This document shows positions 1 to 13,044 of a stretch of 64,000 bases of DNA, one piece after another (position 1 is the first letter of the stretch; every line of letters begins with the position of its first letter). Made by a program: the position numbers and the translations under genes. The DNA lies in assembly GCA_025331565.1 (NCBI GenBank), contig JAFREQ010000062.1:1026501-1090500 (forward strand). The letters are read 5' to 3'. The stretch is from Holacanthus passer. Its lineage: Eukaryota > Chordata > Actinopteri > Pomacanthidae. Below the pieces are notes generated by a model that saw nothing but the letters and a program-made list of their open reading frames with translations, made no database searches and was not told where the DNA came from.

Positions 1-1220
1 TCTTTGAAAAATGAATATCTTTGTTTATTCCATATTTCTGTTTTAACAAATGCAAATCAAGTGTCTGACAGCGAACCTCAGAAACATGCTTCCTCTTTTC
101 ACAAAGACAGAAGAAAGAAATGCTCAATGAGAGATTGCACTGAATGAAACAGAGACTGATCCATCACGATGTCATGACTTCAGCTCTCGTTGGAACCAAA
201 GAGCCACATTTCATGACTAACCATCCGATGGTTGAGATATTTCAGTCAGGACTCTGGAAGTGTTGGAGACTTTTTTCATGTGAGGTGATGCACGGTGGTT
301 ATCCCAGCTTCCCCCCCGGACAATCAATATGACCGCTTATCTTATTGGATGCACCACAAGGCCAAATAAAGTGAAGGACATTTAAAAATAAAAGCTGGGA
401 GAAAGAAACCAAACACTGTGTTAAAATATAAAATGCAGCCTCACCAACTGAAAGAAACCTAAGAAAGACCCAGAAAGCAGATCACCAACTGGCCAGTAGA
501 CGTTTCATACGATTCACCTGATGCTGTTGCTTTTGCTCCTATTTTTCATGAGCTGAACTCAAAGCTCTAAATGTTGTCTGTGGACACAAAAGGCCTATTT
601 CTCTCAAATATTGTTCACCAATCTGTCTAAATCTGTGTCAGTGAGCACTTTGCTGAGATGATCCCTCCACCTCACAGGTGTGGCAGATCAAGATGCTGAT
701 TAGACAGCATGATTAGTGCACAGGTGTGTCTGAGGCTGGACACAAGAAAAGGCCACTCTGACATGTGCAGGTTTATCACAGCACAGTCCACAGATGCCGC
801 AGGTTTTGAGGGAGCGTGCAGGCGGCATGCTGACTGCAGGAATGTCCACCAGAGCTCTATGTTGTTTTCTGATTGTAAAACTGTTCCTGCTAATTTTAAA
901 TGACTTCATGTGACTTTTGAAGAGAGAGAACAGATAAGCAAGATGAACTGTCACCACGTCTGCTATCAGAGGATTATTGGCTTCGATTCAAGGCCTGGTC
1001 ACATTTATAGAGCTTTCTGGGACACTGCTTTCTGTTAAATCCACCCAGCTCGGTCCACACGAGGACTGGAAGCTGGTCAGACGAGGTCGTGTCTGCAAAC
1101 TTTCTTCGATCCGTTTGCTCAAGGGAATTATTCCCTCTTACTTCAAATCAAATCAAAGTTTAAAGTTCAGATGTGCTCAGGATGCTCAGACAGGGGTTTT
1201 TTTGTCCTCACCAGTGGATG

Positions 1221-1263
1221 GTGGACTGACTGTGCTGAAGGGAAACTGGCACAGTCAGTCCAC
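1221..1263. repeat. Perfect 15-bp inverted repeat (hairpin)
   Basis: GTGGACTGACTGTGC at 1221-1235 is exactly the reverse complement of the bases at 1249-1263, with a 13-base spacer. The arms would fold into a perfect 15-bp stem. It is shorter than a usual pre-miRNA stem and has no terminator-like tail, so no function is assigned. Confidence 0.8.
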
Positions 1264-1695
1264 AAAGGCTGAACCTTCGACCTCAGCCGCTCAGCAACGC
1301 ACTGAATTCATGACCACCACGGTGGACTGAGCCAACAACCCTGAGGCCGGCGTCGGTCAGGGTCGAGATGACTCGGGCACAGACGGAGATGCTGAGGAGA
1401 AAGATGCCTCCTTAGCTGTTAGTCACTTCTCTGATGCTTGTTCTTGTACAGGCTGAAGATCACTGACCCAGGACCTCATGCAGTTGTTTGGTCTTGCAGC
1501 GTGGTGGGATCCCACTTTGCAAGAGCAACAGGCCAACAGCAAAGATTAATGTAACCTGCAGTTTATTTGAATCAGCCGTATCCGAGCTGAGAAACTGCAC
1601 CTGGTAGCAAAGTGTAATTCAGTTTGTAAAAGCTGATTTCTCCAGTCTCTAAACACGGCTAATGCCTCTTCGCCACGCAAATGGAAAATGTAAAG

Positions 1696-1737
1696 GTGGA
1701 CACTGTTCCTAGTGGACACTGTTCCTAGTGGACACTG
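1696..1737. repeat. 16-bp tandem repeat, 2.6 copies
   Basis: The unit GTGGACACTGTTCCTA occurs at 1696-1711 and 1712-1727, followed by a partial third copy. The copies are identical, which suggests a recent slippage or duplication. Confidence 0.85.
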
Positions 1738-2703
1738 AGCAAAATTAAAACAAAAAAAACCCACACACAATCAGAATATAACAAATCTGAACTCTTTCAT
1801 TGTGAGTTGAAGTTTTCGTCACCATCGTGCAAAAGAGTGGAGAATAAAAGCCTGTGGTCGAGCCGGAGAGTCGAGTTCAACGGCAGCAGTGGTGAAAGTC
1901 CTCTGTCCATCTGAGCCACAGTCGTGATTAATCAAAGTTAAACATTTAGCTGTGTGATCAGATTCAGTGTGACCTGTGTGTTGAAGAGACTGGATCTATA
2001 TAGTTGGAAGCAACTGATAAAGAATATTAAATCTGTTGTTGTGCATCTGTCATCTGTTATTATGATTTTCCAAATGATTGTTATGTTATTTACCTTCATT
2101 TAAACCAATCTGTTCTTTTACACTTCCTGTGCTCGGGACGTCCATGCGACTCCAACTTGTTTTCACTTTTGTCCCTTCAAAGATTTAAACCAGTCCAACA
2201 TTTTGCATCTGTCCTTCATTAGCACAGCGAGACAACAAGCATGGAAAAACTTTAATTTCTCGTTTCAGCTCCTCTTCTCTTGAGTCGTCTCAATCTGTGC
2301 AGCTGCTCAGGCTTTCAGGCCCGATCTGATGAGTCATGCCTGGTGAGAATATATGATTCAGATGTTGTGAGTTTGACGCCGGGGTTCCTGTCAGTCTCGC
2401 GCTCCTCTGGAGGCCGCTCGCTGATGAACAACCTTACAAGAATCAGAGCAGGAATTTTCCATTACATCCATCTGTGATCCGCTTGATTAAATCATTAAAC
2501 CCTTTCACTCTTGTCTCTAACGTCCAGCCTCTCTGTCTTGGCCGGGACTCCCTTTGGATGAGAACGTCCTCGTCTCTTCCAGGTCGATCTGACTCGCCCT
2601 TGAAAACCTAAATGCCGTAATTTGGATAAAAACTATATGATTATTGACAGTTGATGACCTTTTGATGCAAACTGAAATGCCTTTGAATCACTGTCCAGCT
2701 GGA

Positions 2704-2735
2704 CAGTCCATCCAGTCCGTCCAGTCCGTCCAGTC
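2704..2735. repeat. 9-bp tandem repeat (CAGTCCGTC-like)
   Basis: About three and a half copies of a CAGTCC(A/G)TC unit lie in a row. It is a short minisatellite with no evident function. Confidence 0.75.
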
Positions 2736-3797
2736 TTTGTATGAGACACATCAAACTCAAACACAGACATGTGGAAGTTTGAAATTACTTTGCATTGTGA
2801 AAAAATTATAAACATTTCAAATTCTTTCTTGAACATCTTCAAGAAGTTCTCAAGAAGAATATCTTTCGAGCCAGTTATGAAAGTCTAAACTTTGCAAACA
2901 CAGGTGCAGCTTGGTCGATCACATTGATAATGAGGAAAAGCTGCAGCCTCTTTGATAATGAATCGTCCTTCCACGGACTGAAGCCGAGGTCTGGCCTGAG
3001 GACTGGACTTGGTCCCCATGCGCTGCTCTTTGCCTGGACGCTGCTCAGAAATGACTCCACCAGAGCTGCTTTATCAATCTCCATGTGAACCGATAACATG
3101 AACATCCAACTAAGAATGTGCAGATGTGCATTAATCCCATTGTATCAAACACATGCAAACATGATTAAACTGATTTACAAATCAAGAATAATGAGCACTG
3201 GCAGCTTTCACTTCATTACTGCCCCATGAAAACAGGTCAAATATCCAAAATGTCAGCTCTGGATTGAAAAAGGAAGGTTTCCCACGACATCTGTTGACGC
3301 TATCAACGTCTGTGGTCGACGTCGACTGAAGCTTTAAAACAAATCCTCATAGACAATGATTCAAACTAAGATATTCCAGTTGTGCTGCTCAGCTCGTTTC
3401 GAGGTTTTGACAAATGACTTGACATCACACAAACGAACCACCTCATTGGTGACCCCAGCAAACCACGAGTGACTCCAGGATTCAGCCACAAATTCAAACG
3501 TTATTTTAACGTTTATTCTAACCCTGTTGCAGGTTGCATCTTCAGACGAGTCAGAAAAGTTAACATATTTTAAATTACAATTCTAACCAAATATGTAAAC
3601 ATATATATGATATAAAAACAGTGATGAGTCCAGACTTGCACATGCACACACACCTGTCACGTGCCAGGCTCGTGCGTACAGTATATCTGCTTATGTAAAC
3701 CACACCTGCCGCCTCTCTACATCCCATCTACGTTGTATAAGTGCGACTGTAAGACTGCATCAGGTCAGGGGCATCTGTAGTCAGAGATACCCTGCAG

Positions 3798-3824
<27 letters not shown>
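3798..3824. repeat. (CA)n microsatellite
   Basis: A pure CA dinucleotide run of 27 bp, about 400 bp upstream of the LEAP2 TATA box. Confidence 0.95.
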
Positions 3825-3828
<4 letters not shown>

Positions 3829-4218
3829 CAGATTGATAAAGCCTTATCTTACCACGAGTTCATTCACACACACCGTGGCATTGACACACACACACACACA
3901 TCCAGTGACCTCTTTGCCTTTTAAGCCCTTTTTTCCCAGCTGTCTCTCTGTTGCCATTCCTTGATGTTGGGATCACGTGTGCTGCGTCTGCTCCACCTGT
4001 GCTCATGTTACCTGCCTGCATGTGAAAGAAGAAGAAGAGAAAGTGTGTGTGCACGAAAGAAAGAGCACAACCTGCTCGACGGCCTCCTTTAGAGACATTT
4101 AGGTTTTTTGCAAACACATATTGTCACATTTGGGCCAGATAAAGAAAGGGGTGGACGACACAGCGTGGACTCTCTCTCCCTCCCTCCCACTCCCTCTCTC
4201 CTGGGATCAGGGTCTGTC

Positions 4219-4227
4219 TATATAAAG
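4219..4227 (+). promoter_or_regulatory. LEAP2: TATA box of LEAP2
   Basis: TATATAAAG lies 226 bp upstream of the LEAP2 start codon. A start of transcription about 25-30 bp downstream (near 4250) would give a 5' UTR of roughly 200 nt contiguous with exon 1. Spacing and sequence fit a classical TATA promoter, as expected for a tissue-restricted secreted peptide gene. Confidence 0.7.
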
Positions 4228-4452
4228 AAGAGCCGGTGCCACAGCTGAGTTCGCTGAGTCAGGCTGATCGAGGAGGCTTCCGACAAAACCCTGCGACTCA
4301 TGACGACCTGACTGAACCCGACTCACTGACAAGCGTCTGCTCGAGCTGAGAAAGTGTTGGAGATCGGGGAACCTGGCCGGTCGAGATCAGACTGAGTGGA
4401 GCCTGAAGAAGTGACTGAGAAACGACTGAAGTCTGTGTCAAAGAGCGTGAAG

Positions 4453-5970
4453 ATGCAGGAGAAAGTCTTGTTCGGCCAGAGGAGAGCGGCAGTCGCTCTG
4501 TGCATCGTGCTGCTCGTGATGGCTTCACAGGTGAGTGATCACCTGACTTGTGCCAGGTGTTAAATCAAAGCACTGGATTTACACAGAAATGTTTTTTATT
4601 TCAGTGTTTGAAAAATCAGAATGTTACACTTACACACACAGTTACACTGTAAAAGTATTAATTCATCAATGTATTTTGTTTTTATCATGTTTTGAGTTTT
4701 CGACATGCAAAAAATTTGAGGAAGTAGGAAAGAAAATAAAAGAACCAGTACTTCAAATGTACTATTGCAATGTACCAACATAAAGATATAAATGAAGTAC
4801 TTTTACAGTTTTCTGACGGATAAAACAAGTGTTGATATTTAACCCTTTACAGGGCACTCATTAAAATACTTTGAAATTCAAGAATTCAACCTTACAGTGT
4901 TATTGGAGGACATAACAAAAGTTTATTTCTGTATTTTATTTTTTTTACAATTTTTCAGTATGTAAACTGTGTGGAAATTACCAAATATGGTCACTTGCCC
5001 TATAAAGGGTTAAGTGTTAAAATTCATGCTTGACCTTCACAACAGTCGTCCGACAAAATATATTAACTCAAGGTCGACTTTCTAGCTGAAAAAGGTAAAA
5101 ATGGAACTTTTTGTGGTCAGAACAGCTGATATTGATTTGTTCTTCTTTGTTGCATGTTTTATTCAATTTAGTCAAAAACACTGTTAAAAAACAATTTTCT
5201 AATAAATGGCTCTCACTTAAAGACAAGCTTCAGAACACTGTATTTCAACGGGACGAACAGAGAAACAATTAACGCCTCGTTTCTGGTCCTGGTTTCCAGT
5301 AATCAGCTCTGTACCTTCCTGTGTCTCCAGGTGTGCTCGGGTCCGCTGGTCCCTCAGGTCCAGTCCAGCCCCGACCGGAGGCCGGACTCCAGCGGGGTCC
5401 AGCTGCGGAGGAGGACGGCTCGGATGACCCCGCTGTGGAGGATCATGAACAGCAAACCGTTCGGCGCTTACTGCCAGAACAACTACGAGTGCTCCACAGG
5501 ACTCTGCAGGTAGGAAACACAGCACAACGTCACAGCAGATGTCATTGAAGGAAAATGTCCTGAAGTAGAGTCGCTGCAGCTGAAGCAAGTGTGAATGTTA
5601 AGAACTCTGAAAATGACATTTTGAAAGTCATCTGACTTTGTTCTTCTGTTCAGTTTTACATACAAAAATAATGTAGCAGTCCAGAAACATACTTACTGGC
5701 TGCAAATAAACTAATCAGGAAATTTCAAAATCTATTCTTCCAAATGTAAATTTTTACTCATGCATTCCAGCAAATTTCATTTTCAAGAGTGTGAGAAAGT
5801 TAAGAGGTGAAACTTTGGGCTTCTTTCAATTTAAGTAAACACATCTGACATTTAATCATAGTCCCTAATTTCCTCACAATCCCGTAATAACTTGATGTGT
5901 CCTGGTGTTTGTTCTTGTCTTCAGGGCGGGACACTGCTCCAGCGGCCCCTCGGAGACCGTCAACTACTAG
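4453..5970 (+). CDS. LEAP2: Liver-expressed antimicrobial peptide 2 precursor (3 exons)
   Basis: Exons 4453-4530, 5331-5509 and 5925-5970 join in frame through GT-AG introns into a 100-residue precursor. Exon 1 gives a short basic start followed by a hydrophobic stretch (ALCIVLLVMAS) that reads as a signal peptide. Exon 2 holds the propeptide, a basic cleavage site (LRRRTAR) and most of the mature peptide, which begins MTPLWR. Exon 3 adds AGHC and the tail. The predicted mature peptide has 43 residues and four cysteines (mature positions 17, 23, 28 and 33), the LEAP2 signature for two disulphides. The family is known as a liver-made cationic antimicrobial peptide and, in mammals, as an antagonist of the ghrelin receptor through its N-terminal MTPFWR-like end. 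Which role dominates here is not visible. Identification is firm. Which fish LEAP2 paralogue this is cannot be settled. Confidence 0.95.
4839..5013. mobile_element. piggyBac-type MITE in LEAP2 intron 1
   Basis: A 167-bp element (4843-5009) starts CCCTTTACAGGGCA and ends TGCCCTATAAAGGG. These termini are inverted repeats matching at 13 of 14 positions. It is flanked on both sides by TTAA (4839-4842 and 5010-5013), the target-site duplication of the piggyBac superfamily, whose ends typically begin CCC. The interior is AT-rich and has no coding capacity, so it is non-autonomous. Confidence 0.8.
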
Positions 5971-7690
5971 ACGTCCCAGGACACAAGCAGCGTGTTTACA
6001 TCCGTGTAAAGCCACGATCCTCATGCAGGATTCTCATATGCACTTATCCAGGCTATTTTTTTAAATTGGTTTTGTATTTATATGTGCCAATATGTTTCTG
6101 ATGATATATCAATGTTTATATGAACTTACACAGCAGGTAGTTTGACCCAAGAAGAAGCACGTCACTGCTCCACTTTATAGCATTCAACAAGAGAAACATC
6201 ACTTAGATTCAGACAGAAGGAGGACGAAGTAACTTCAGTCTTTTACACTCAATGTTTTCTGTGATAGGATTTAATATGATCATCTGAATTTCTTGGTTTT
6301 CAAACAGCAATGGATCAAAATATTTGTGATTCAAAATGCAGCATATTTTTAAAGTCACCGTGGCCTGAACCTCCAAAAATGATCATCTGCTCGATAACAA
6401 GGTTTCATTTGGCTCTGACCGATGATGTTTTTTTTAAAAAAACATTTTAAAAATATTTTCTCATTTTGAGCCCAAAGTTGTTTCCAGACATATAAATATA
6501 ATTTTTACATCGTTGTGACTGAACCAGAAACATCTCGGGACAAACATTTTTTTTAGCAGTGAACAGACAGTGATGATGGAGCTGTGTGAGTCTTTTGAAA
6601 GCTCCTGACCTTCACACTTTGTCATCACTGCCTCGTCACGTTTGATAAGTTATCGCTTGAATGTGGCCTTAAAAAGTCTAATCATTCCTCTGAGACGGCG
6701 CTATGAGGAAACACAAACGTCCCCATTGGCTCTCGTTTGCTGCTTATTTTTAATTCTGGAATGCAAACTTTGAAATCCGACCTTTGACCTCCAGAAATTT
6801 CATCAACCGTCGAGTCGCTGGTATCAACAAGCCTTCGACAGACGAGCTTCAGCCACAACAACATAATTTAAACCAAGATTAGCTGCCTCGACCGTCAGAG
6901 AGCAAAAGTGATGAAGAGAAGAAAGACTGATAAAGCAAAGTAGGAAAATGGGCGTAAAAGAAAATGTCGTGAAACTCAAGAGAGGAAGGAGACAAGACAA
7001 GAGAAAGCAAAGGAGCAGAGTTACAAAATACTGATGCAAAGCTCGAGCTCATTTCAACATCTGTGTTTTTTATTTCATTCTTTTCAAAGTTTTATTTAAA
7101 GTCGACATCGGCTTCAGTTACAAATTCCAGTTCAGAATCATTAAACTGCAAACAAAGCCATCTAATTCCAGTCTGTGAAATTGGTGTAACGCAGTGATTC
7201 TGTGATAGTTTATTTATTTTATCCTTTTGGAAAATGTGCCCATCATTTTATTTTTTTTTTTTTTTTTTTAGATATATATTTGTTCATGATATTTTAATGG
7301 TCTGTTTTAGAATAATCAATCACCACAGCTGGATTGGTTTCAGCTGTTCTCGTGGGAACGTTCGGTCGATCTTTAAACTGTAACCAACAACAAATCTATC
7401 ATCATTAATATCAGCGTACAAATATTAGGAACAGATTTTTTTTTTTTTTTTTTTGCACATCCATCTCCTGAAACTGAGAGGACTCGCCTGCACAGTTTAC
7501 TTCATGCACAGAGCAGGCGGTGGCTGATTTTTTTGTTTGCTCAGCATGTTTGACAAATGTTTGAGTAGGATTGCACTTTTAAACCCAAATTATCTTTGTA
7601 CTGTGTACTGTCTACTGTAGGTGCTGTGATACTTACACGTAGAGGGCTGGAGAACAAGTGGAATAAATCTTTGAAAAAAAAAAAAAAAGG
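5971..7690 (+). other. LEAP2: LEAP2 3' flank / possible 3' UTR
   Basis: After the LEAP2 stop there is AT-rich non-coding DNA. No AATAAA appears in the first several hundred bases. The first strong plus-strand polyadenylation signal I see is AATAAA at 7662-7667, followed within 10 bp by a run of 15 A. Either the LEAP2 3' UTR is about 1.7 kb, or an earlier weak signal is used and the A-run is an unrelated retroposed tail. Confidence 0.35.
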
Positions 7691-9599
7691 ATTTCATCTA
7701 TGACTATTTCTTAATTTTGGTTTTGGGATCTTTTTTTACTTTTATTTTACTTCGTCCTTGTTCACATTAGTTCCTACCTGAGCTCGGACAGTTAAAGGCA
7801 TCAAACAAATCGTCTAGAAGGAAAATGTCTGTGTGGAATCAGGATAGAGTCAAATCTCATGAAAGACCAACTGTGTGTTAATCAGTCTCTCAATACTTTG
7901 ACTTTCATTGGTTCCTGCTGTTTATGTAAATCTTTAAACAGGTCACAAACAGATAGTTTGTTCATTTTTAAAAAGGTCCTCAGGTAGAAATAGTGCATTT
8001 ATTTGGGACTATTTCCTGCTGCGGATTAATACAGATTTTGTGCTTTAGTATTAACAGATATTTAGAATATTATAGTTGTATTATGTTAAAAAGTTCATTC
8101 TGATTTTAGAAATTTGACAAACAATCCCAACTCAAGGTGCATGCACTCGTCTTTCTAGAGCTTTTTAACTGTATCACATGGTCTTCGTTGCAAAGTTTTT
8201 ATGAAGATTGATTTCATCCATAGTGCAAAACCTCAGTTAGCACAGTTGAGTTAAGCTTGAAAGTTCATTCTTGACCTGATGAAGATTGTTTTGTCAAATT
8301 GGATGAAGAACCTGAGTTGATTTGCTGCTGAGTCGATGAGCTGATTAATCACAGGTGTGTTTCCTGGAGCAGGTGAGTCAGACAGAGAAAAACTAGACCA
8401 GCACCAGAGACCTGACACCTGAGTCCTGGACCTCGATCCAATGAAGTGACTCGACGTCAACATTATAATCTATATTTAACTCATCTATATATTTCACCAT
8501 ACAAGTGTTGCATAAGGATCATTGCACACAGAGCAAATACCGTCACATCCTATGTTTTATTCGTACTTTCCAGTTCATTTCAGAGCTGAAAGAACTTTCT
8601 AAACCAGCTCACGTGAGGATTTCTCCGAACGAGGTCTTTACACAACTGAGCGGCTCGTCACACCCAGCGACCTCGCTCGCCATCTTGGACGTGATGTTAG
8701 CAAACACAGAAACCAGGCCAAAGGACAGGATGCTGTGAGGCCGCCTCCTGAACAGCTGCAAGATCCAGAGATCAACATGAAAACTCAACAATTATCATGA
8801 GAACTTTTGCTTTGATTTAAATAGCCATTAAATGGGGTAAATTATCCATAATATCCCAAAACAAAACAAAAATTCCATCCAAAAACATCATCTGATGACC
8901 TTTCAGATTTATCTTGGGATTCTCTGGATCCACTGGACTGAGCTGATGTGGGATGTGAATACTTCTTCCACCACTGTCCCTGTTTGGCTGCAGCACTAAA
9001 CTGAAGCTCCTGCGACTCATTGAATGTGCAGAGCTTCCACTTCCAACCCGGACGACTCTGACTCATGAACTGTGACTCATCTGCTTTGACGCTCTGAGTT
9101 TTGCATTTTTCATGCGTTAACTGGAGGCCGAATCTGCCGTCAGTGTTCAAAAGTCAAACAGCTGCTCAGATGTTCAGTCTTTCACAACGACGGCGACGAG
9201 CCAAGTGTGTGAGTGGAACAAACTGAAACAAATCACGCTGGATGCAAGAAGAAGGAATTTTCCACTTCATACGAGAATGTGCCGAGTCATCAGATATGTG
9301 TGTTTGCATGTGTGCTCCGTGTGTGTGTGTGTGTGTTTAGTGTGTATACATACATGTGAGCATCAGCGCACACGACTACATGTACAATCACTTGGGATGA
9401 GTCAACACGTGTCAGAGATTTGAAATCACAACTGACTGAACATTTCACTTCATTTGTTTCATATCTTGTATTAAGTCATTTTAAATTGGGACAAAAACAG
9501 GAAGGGGACAAAGACAATGAGATGAAAGATTACAGATAGATGGAAATGACTCGTGTACTTTTGGTCTGGGCTGTTTTTCAGGCTTAGTTCCACTTCATT

Positions 9600-9930
9600 T
9601 CAATGAAGCACTTCAAGAACTTCCTGCCTTTGTGTGAGTTTCCCACCTGTTTGATTCCAGTTCGTCTTTGCACCTTGTGTCAAGTCTGTGTCCTTGTGTT
9701 TAGTTCTAGTGTTTTTTGCGATCGTTGCTTTGTTTTCCTTGACCTCGCCTGTTTGTGGACTTTTGATTCTTGCCTGCTCCCATTTGGATCTGTTGAACCC
9801 TCGGATTTGACCTTTGCCTGCCTGACCCTCCATTAAGCCTTTCCTGCGTCTGCCTGTGAATTGCTGCCGTCCTGCCTCTGTCGTCTGCATTTGGGTCCCG
9901 TCCCTTGCGTTCCCGCTGCCTGTCCACAGC
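9600..9930 (+). repeat. Degenerate retroelement 3' end (LTR-like)
   Basis: The plus strand reads as pyrimidine-rich TTTGACC / CTTGCCTGC / TTTGCCTGCCTGACC text, followed by an ATTAAGCC-type signal and CTGCATTTGGGTCC. I recognise this layout from the 3' termini of teleost Gypsy-like retroelements. The copy is decayed and no coding part is attached. The 158-codon frame on the opposite strand is a by-product of this composition. Confidence 0.4.
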
Positions 9931-12896
9931 CACGGTCTTTCACTAAAACCAAACCGTAGTTGCCATGTGGAGATATTGTTGAAGAAGAGAATTTGAAAAA
10001 AGGTTGGCATCAGATGTAAAATAAAAATGTTATCGAATCCATTCTGACCTTCAAAGAGCTCCGACCCCGACGCCATCCACCTAAAGCATTCAAAGTGTCG
10101 TATCAGTGCTTTTTAAAAATCTGTTTACTGTTCTTTGACATATTGTGAAAAGGCCCGATGACGAACTTGGCCGCTGCCTCCACATCACCATCCGTCAAAC
10201 GTTGTCTGGGCAGGAGGTATTTGGCTCCGGCCTCGCACACAGTGTTCCTCATACAAGCTGTCCGAGCCAACTCGCCGCCATGTTTCACTGTGTGTGAAAG
10301 TGTGAGCTGGTTTTTATGGTGATGGTGATGATGTTTTGGGGAGTGTGGTCGGACACAGACGGGCAGGTAGGCCTCAACTCGATCTGTCAACTTCATTTCA
10401 AAATGTCGGGCTGTTTACATCATCTAGATTCCTGTTATGAAATCACTCAACCTTTCCTCTTCCTGGACTTCCAGTTTTGTTGTCTCTTGTCTGCTGACCT
10501 CAGTTTGGGTTCAGAGCTGCGTCTCAAGATGAGAAACTACAGGCTACAGTTTCCCTTTTATTTACTTGAAATAGACACTTAACATCGCCTCTTGAAAGAC
10601 GCTGAGCTAGAGGCACGAGCATAAAACCTCCAACACAGACCTTTTTCACAGCTGACACTTTGACCTGTCATAGCAGGACAAGAACAGGTGGTTATTTCCC
10701 AGTAAATTGTGTTATTAATTTTTCCCTTTTCTATGAGACATTTAAATGCGAAAAATCTGTGAAGTCATCACTTTTTAGGAAATCAGCACAAAATGATACG
10801 ACATCAAGGAAGACAGGTTTAAGATGTGTCAGTAAGTTCACCTGTTTCAGGTAATAATTCACTCAGACATTACTTGATTGTTAATGCATCATGTCGAAAA
10901 ATGAATGAGACATTTATTTTGAACATGATGCACAATAACACGACACAACAGTTCCTGAAAATCGAGCAAACAGCGATGCCTCGTGTTGCTGAACAATGTA
11001 AACGTGTTTTACAGTGAAAGCACATTATTTTTAACCTTCACGTTACCGACTCTGCTGTAACCGTCTCCAGTTGTTCACATGGGAATCTTTCACATGGTGT
11101 CTGACATGAATCAGCATAAGAACAGATGGACTCAGGTGTTTCCCACCTTCCCAGCTGACACACCTGCTTCTGAGACTTAGAGAGACGGTCACACTGTTGT
11201 TGAATGTTTGAAGTGTTCAGATTTAAAGAAAGGAAACTCTTTATGTAAATGTGTGTTTAGGTCATAAGTTAAAAGTTGGACAGCTACATTACTGTGTTCC
11301 ATCGATTGCATATGATGGGAGGTTACAGCGAAGTGTGACTGATGACTTTGCTCACGTCTGCTTCATGGAGGCATCGCCCTCCTGGTCAGTGCCCTTCTCT
11401 CCTCCGACTGAACGTGTTCAAACTCTTTATCATACATTAAACTTCCCTCTGCATGTTCTCCAGCCTGTGTCGCAACTGACCCCGACCCATAAACCGATTC
11501 ACCTGAACTTTCCTTTAAAACTCACAAGTGCGATCCGGCGATCGTGGAGCGTTTTGGAAGCCGACTTCAAACGCGTCTGGTTCCACTTATCGATCACATA
11601 ATTTACTGTTCAAGCTGGAGGGAATAAAATAAGATGTGCACATAAAAGCTGAACACCACAGACGAATGTTTCACATGATCCGTCTTCATTGAACTGCTAT
11701 CGGTGGATTTACGACCCTGTTTATGTCCTGCTGACGGCCGCAAACCGGGTCATGTGTTTCACATTTGAATCATTTGATGTGACGACGTTTTATTTTAATT
11801 GAACTTTATGCGACGAAGCGGATGAAGCACAGATCAGATGATTGTTTCAACGCAGCAGTTTGACATGTGTGCATATGCTCAGGGCCAGAAGTCAATATTT
11901 TCAGGCCCACACAGAGTCCGTGTCTGTGTTTATTCCCGGCTGTTTGCTCTCTCAGATCTATATAACCCAGGTCAAGTATTTTTGTCTGTGTCACTAAACT
12001 TCAAAGTTCAACATGATGTATGCTCACTTTTCCTGACAGGATGTTTTCTCCTCTGAAGCTGTTTGACTTGAGTTTTTAATATTGATCTTACGTGTGAACG
12101 AAACCAGTTCCTGCTTTATTATTTCTCAAGAAAAGCATATTGCATATTTAGCCTTATTCAAATGTTTGAAATGATATTCAAACATGTCAGTCAGAAAGAA
12201 ACCAGTAAAATGTTAATATGGATTAAAAGGCAACAACAGAGTCTTAATATTCAGTTTTAGCTGTTCTTGGCCTCGAGCAACATTCTTTCTTTCTCTGTCT
12301 TCAACTTTGGTTTGGAAACTCAAGTTGAAAAGGACATAAACTCCAGAGTCAAGTGAGTTTCAATTTGACGTTTTCCCTCAGAGAATAAAGTCTTTCAGAG
12401 TCGTCAGTTTAAAACATTTTCAATCCGTCACCGTCAGTGATTTTAAACAAAGAAGGACGTTTTCTAATTGTGCTGATCTTCTTCTTTTCCTCTCAACCTT
12501 TTCAACAGGCTCAAAACTAAAGTTATCAACTAAAGGCAAAAACACTTTCCCCTTCGAACACGTCACAGCTTTAACCAACCTTGTAGTTTTGCACTGAGGC
12601 ACTGAGGTAAGAGAGAAGCAAAAATAGAACTTGGACAGATTTAAATATTTTCAGTTTTTTAAAAAGATTTAAACCAAACAAACTGGCACAAAATTTGGCA
12701 ATAGTGTTTTTGGAAATTCATAAAATATTCTTCAAACCAGACAAATGCAAAAAGGCAGAAAATGAAGCATCAAGTTTTTTCAAATGTCACGAAAATCTCA
12801 ACATTCATCATATTGTTGTAAAAGCTCCTCAAACAGGTGATAAAATGATCCTGATCTGGAGCTTTAAGTTACATTAGAATTAGTCTGTTGACGTGT

Positions 12897-12912
12897 GCTG
12901 CCACCTGCTGGC
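12897..12912 (-). promoter_or_regulatory. CTCF-like motif
   Basis: On the minus strand the sequence is GCCAGCAGGTGGCAGC, which fits the core CTCF consensus CCASYAGRKGGCRS at every position. It lies just beyond the PHKA1 polyadenylation signal. Occupancy is unknown. Confidence 0.45.
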
Positions 12913-13044
12913 TGCCTGAACCACCTGCAGACAACACACGCTGCTTTTAACCTCATTTAATCATTTCATTTGATAAAAGCTTCAGTTCAGATCGGAGACG
13001 GGTTCAAAAAGAAAGTGAGTCGGATACAACATCCTTTTCTCAGT

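Larger units (their letters stand above)
1..4200. other. Gene-free left flank
   Basis: I find no splice-consistent coding exon in either strand of this 4.2 kb stretch. Open frames are short, have no recognisable domain and carry no plausible splice signals. It contains a perfect 15-bp inverted repeat, two short tandem repeats and one CA microsatellite, listed separately. The part next to LEAP2 (about 4100-4218) is pyrimidine-rich and probably belongs to its promoter. Confidence 0.6.
7691..13040. other. Intergenic DNA between LEAP2 and PHKA1
   Basis: The two genes converge here. I recognise no gene in the interval. It holds one retroelement-like repeat (9600-9930), a short TG run near 9319-9340 and a CTCF-like motif at 12897-12912. 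Confidence 0.55.

Noticed and set aside
977..1330. 117-codon plus-strand frame
   Set aside because: No domain, no neighbours, and it contains the 15-bp hairpin. Not supported.
7662..7688. AATAAA plus A-run as the tail of a processed pseudogene
   Set aside because: No coding remnant or target-site duplication could be seen upstream, so it may be a simple A-tract.
9600..10076. 158-codon minus-strand frame
   Set aside because: It is the reverse of a retroelement-like pyrimidine-rich repeat.
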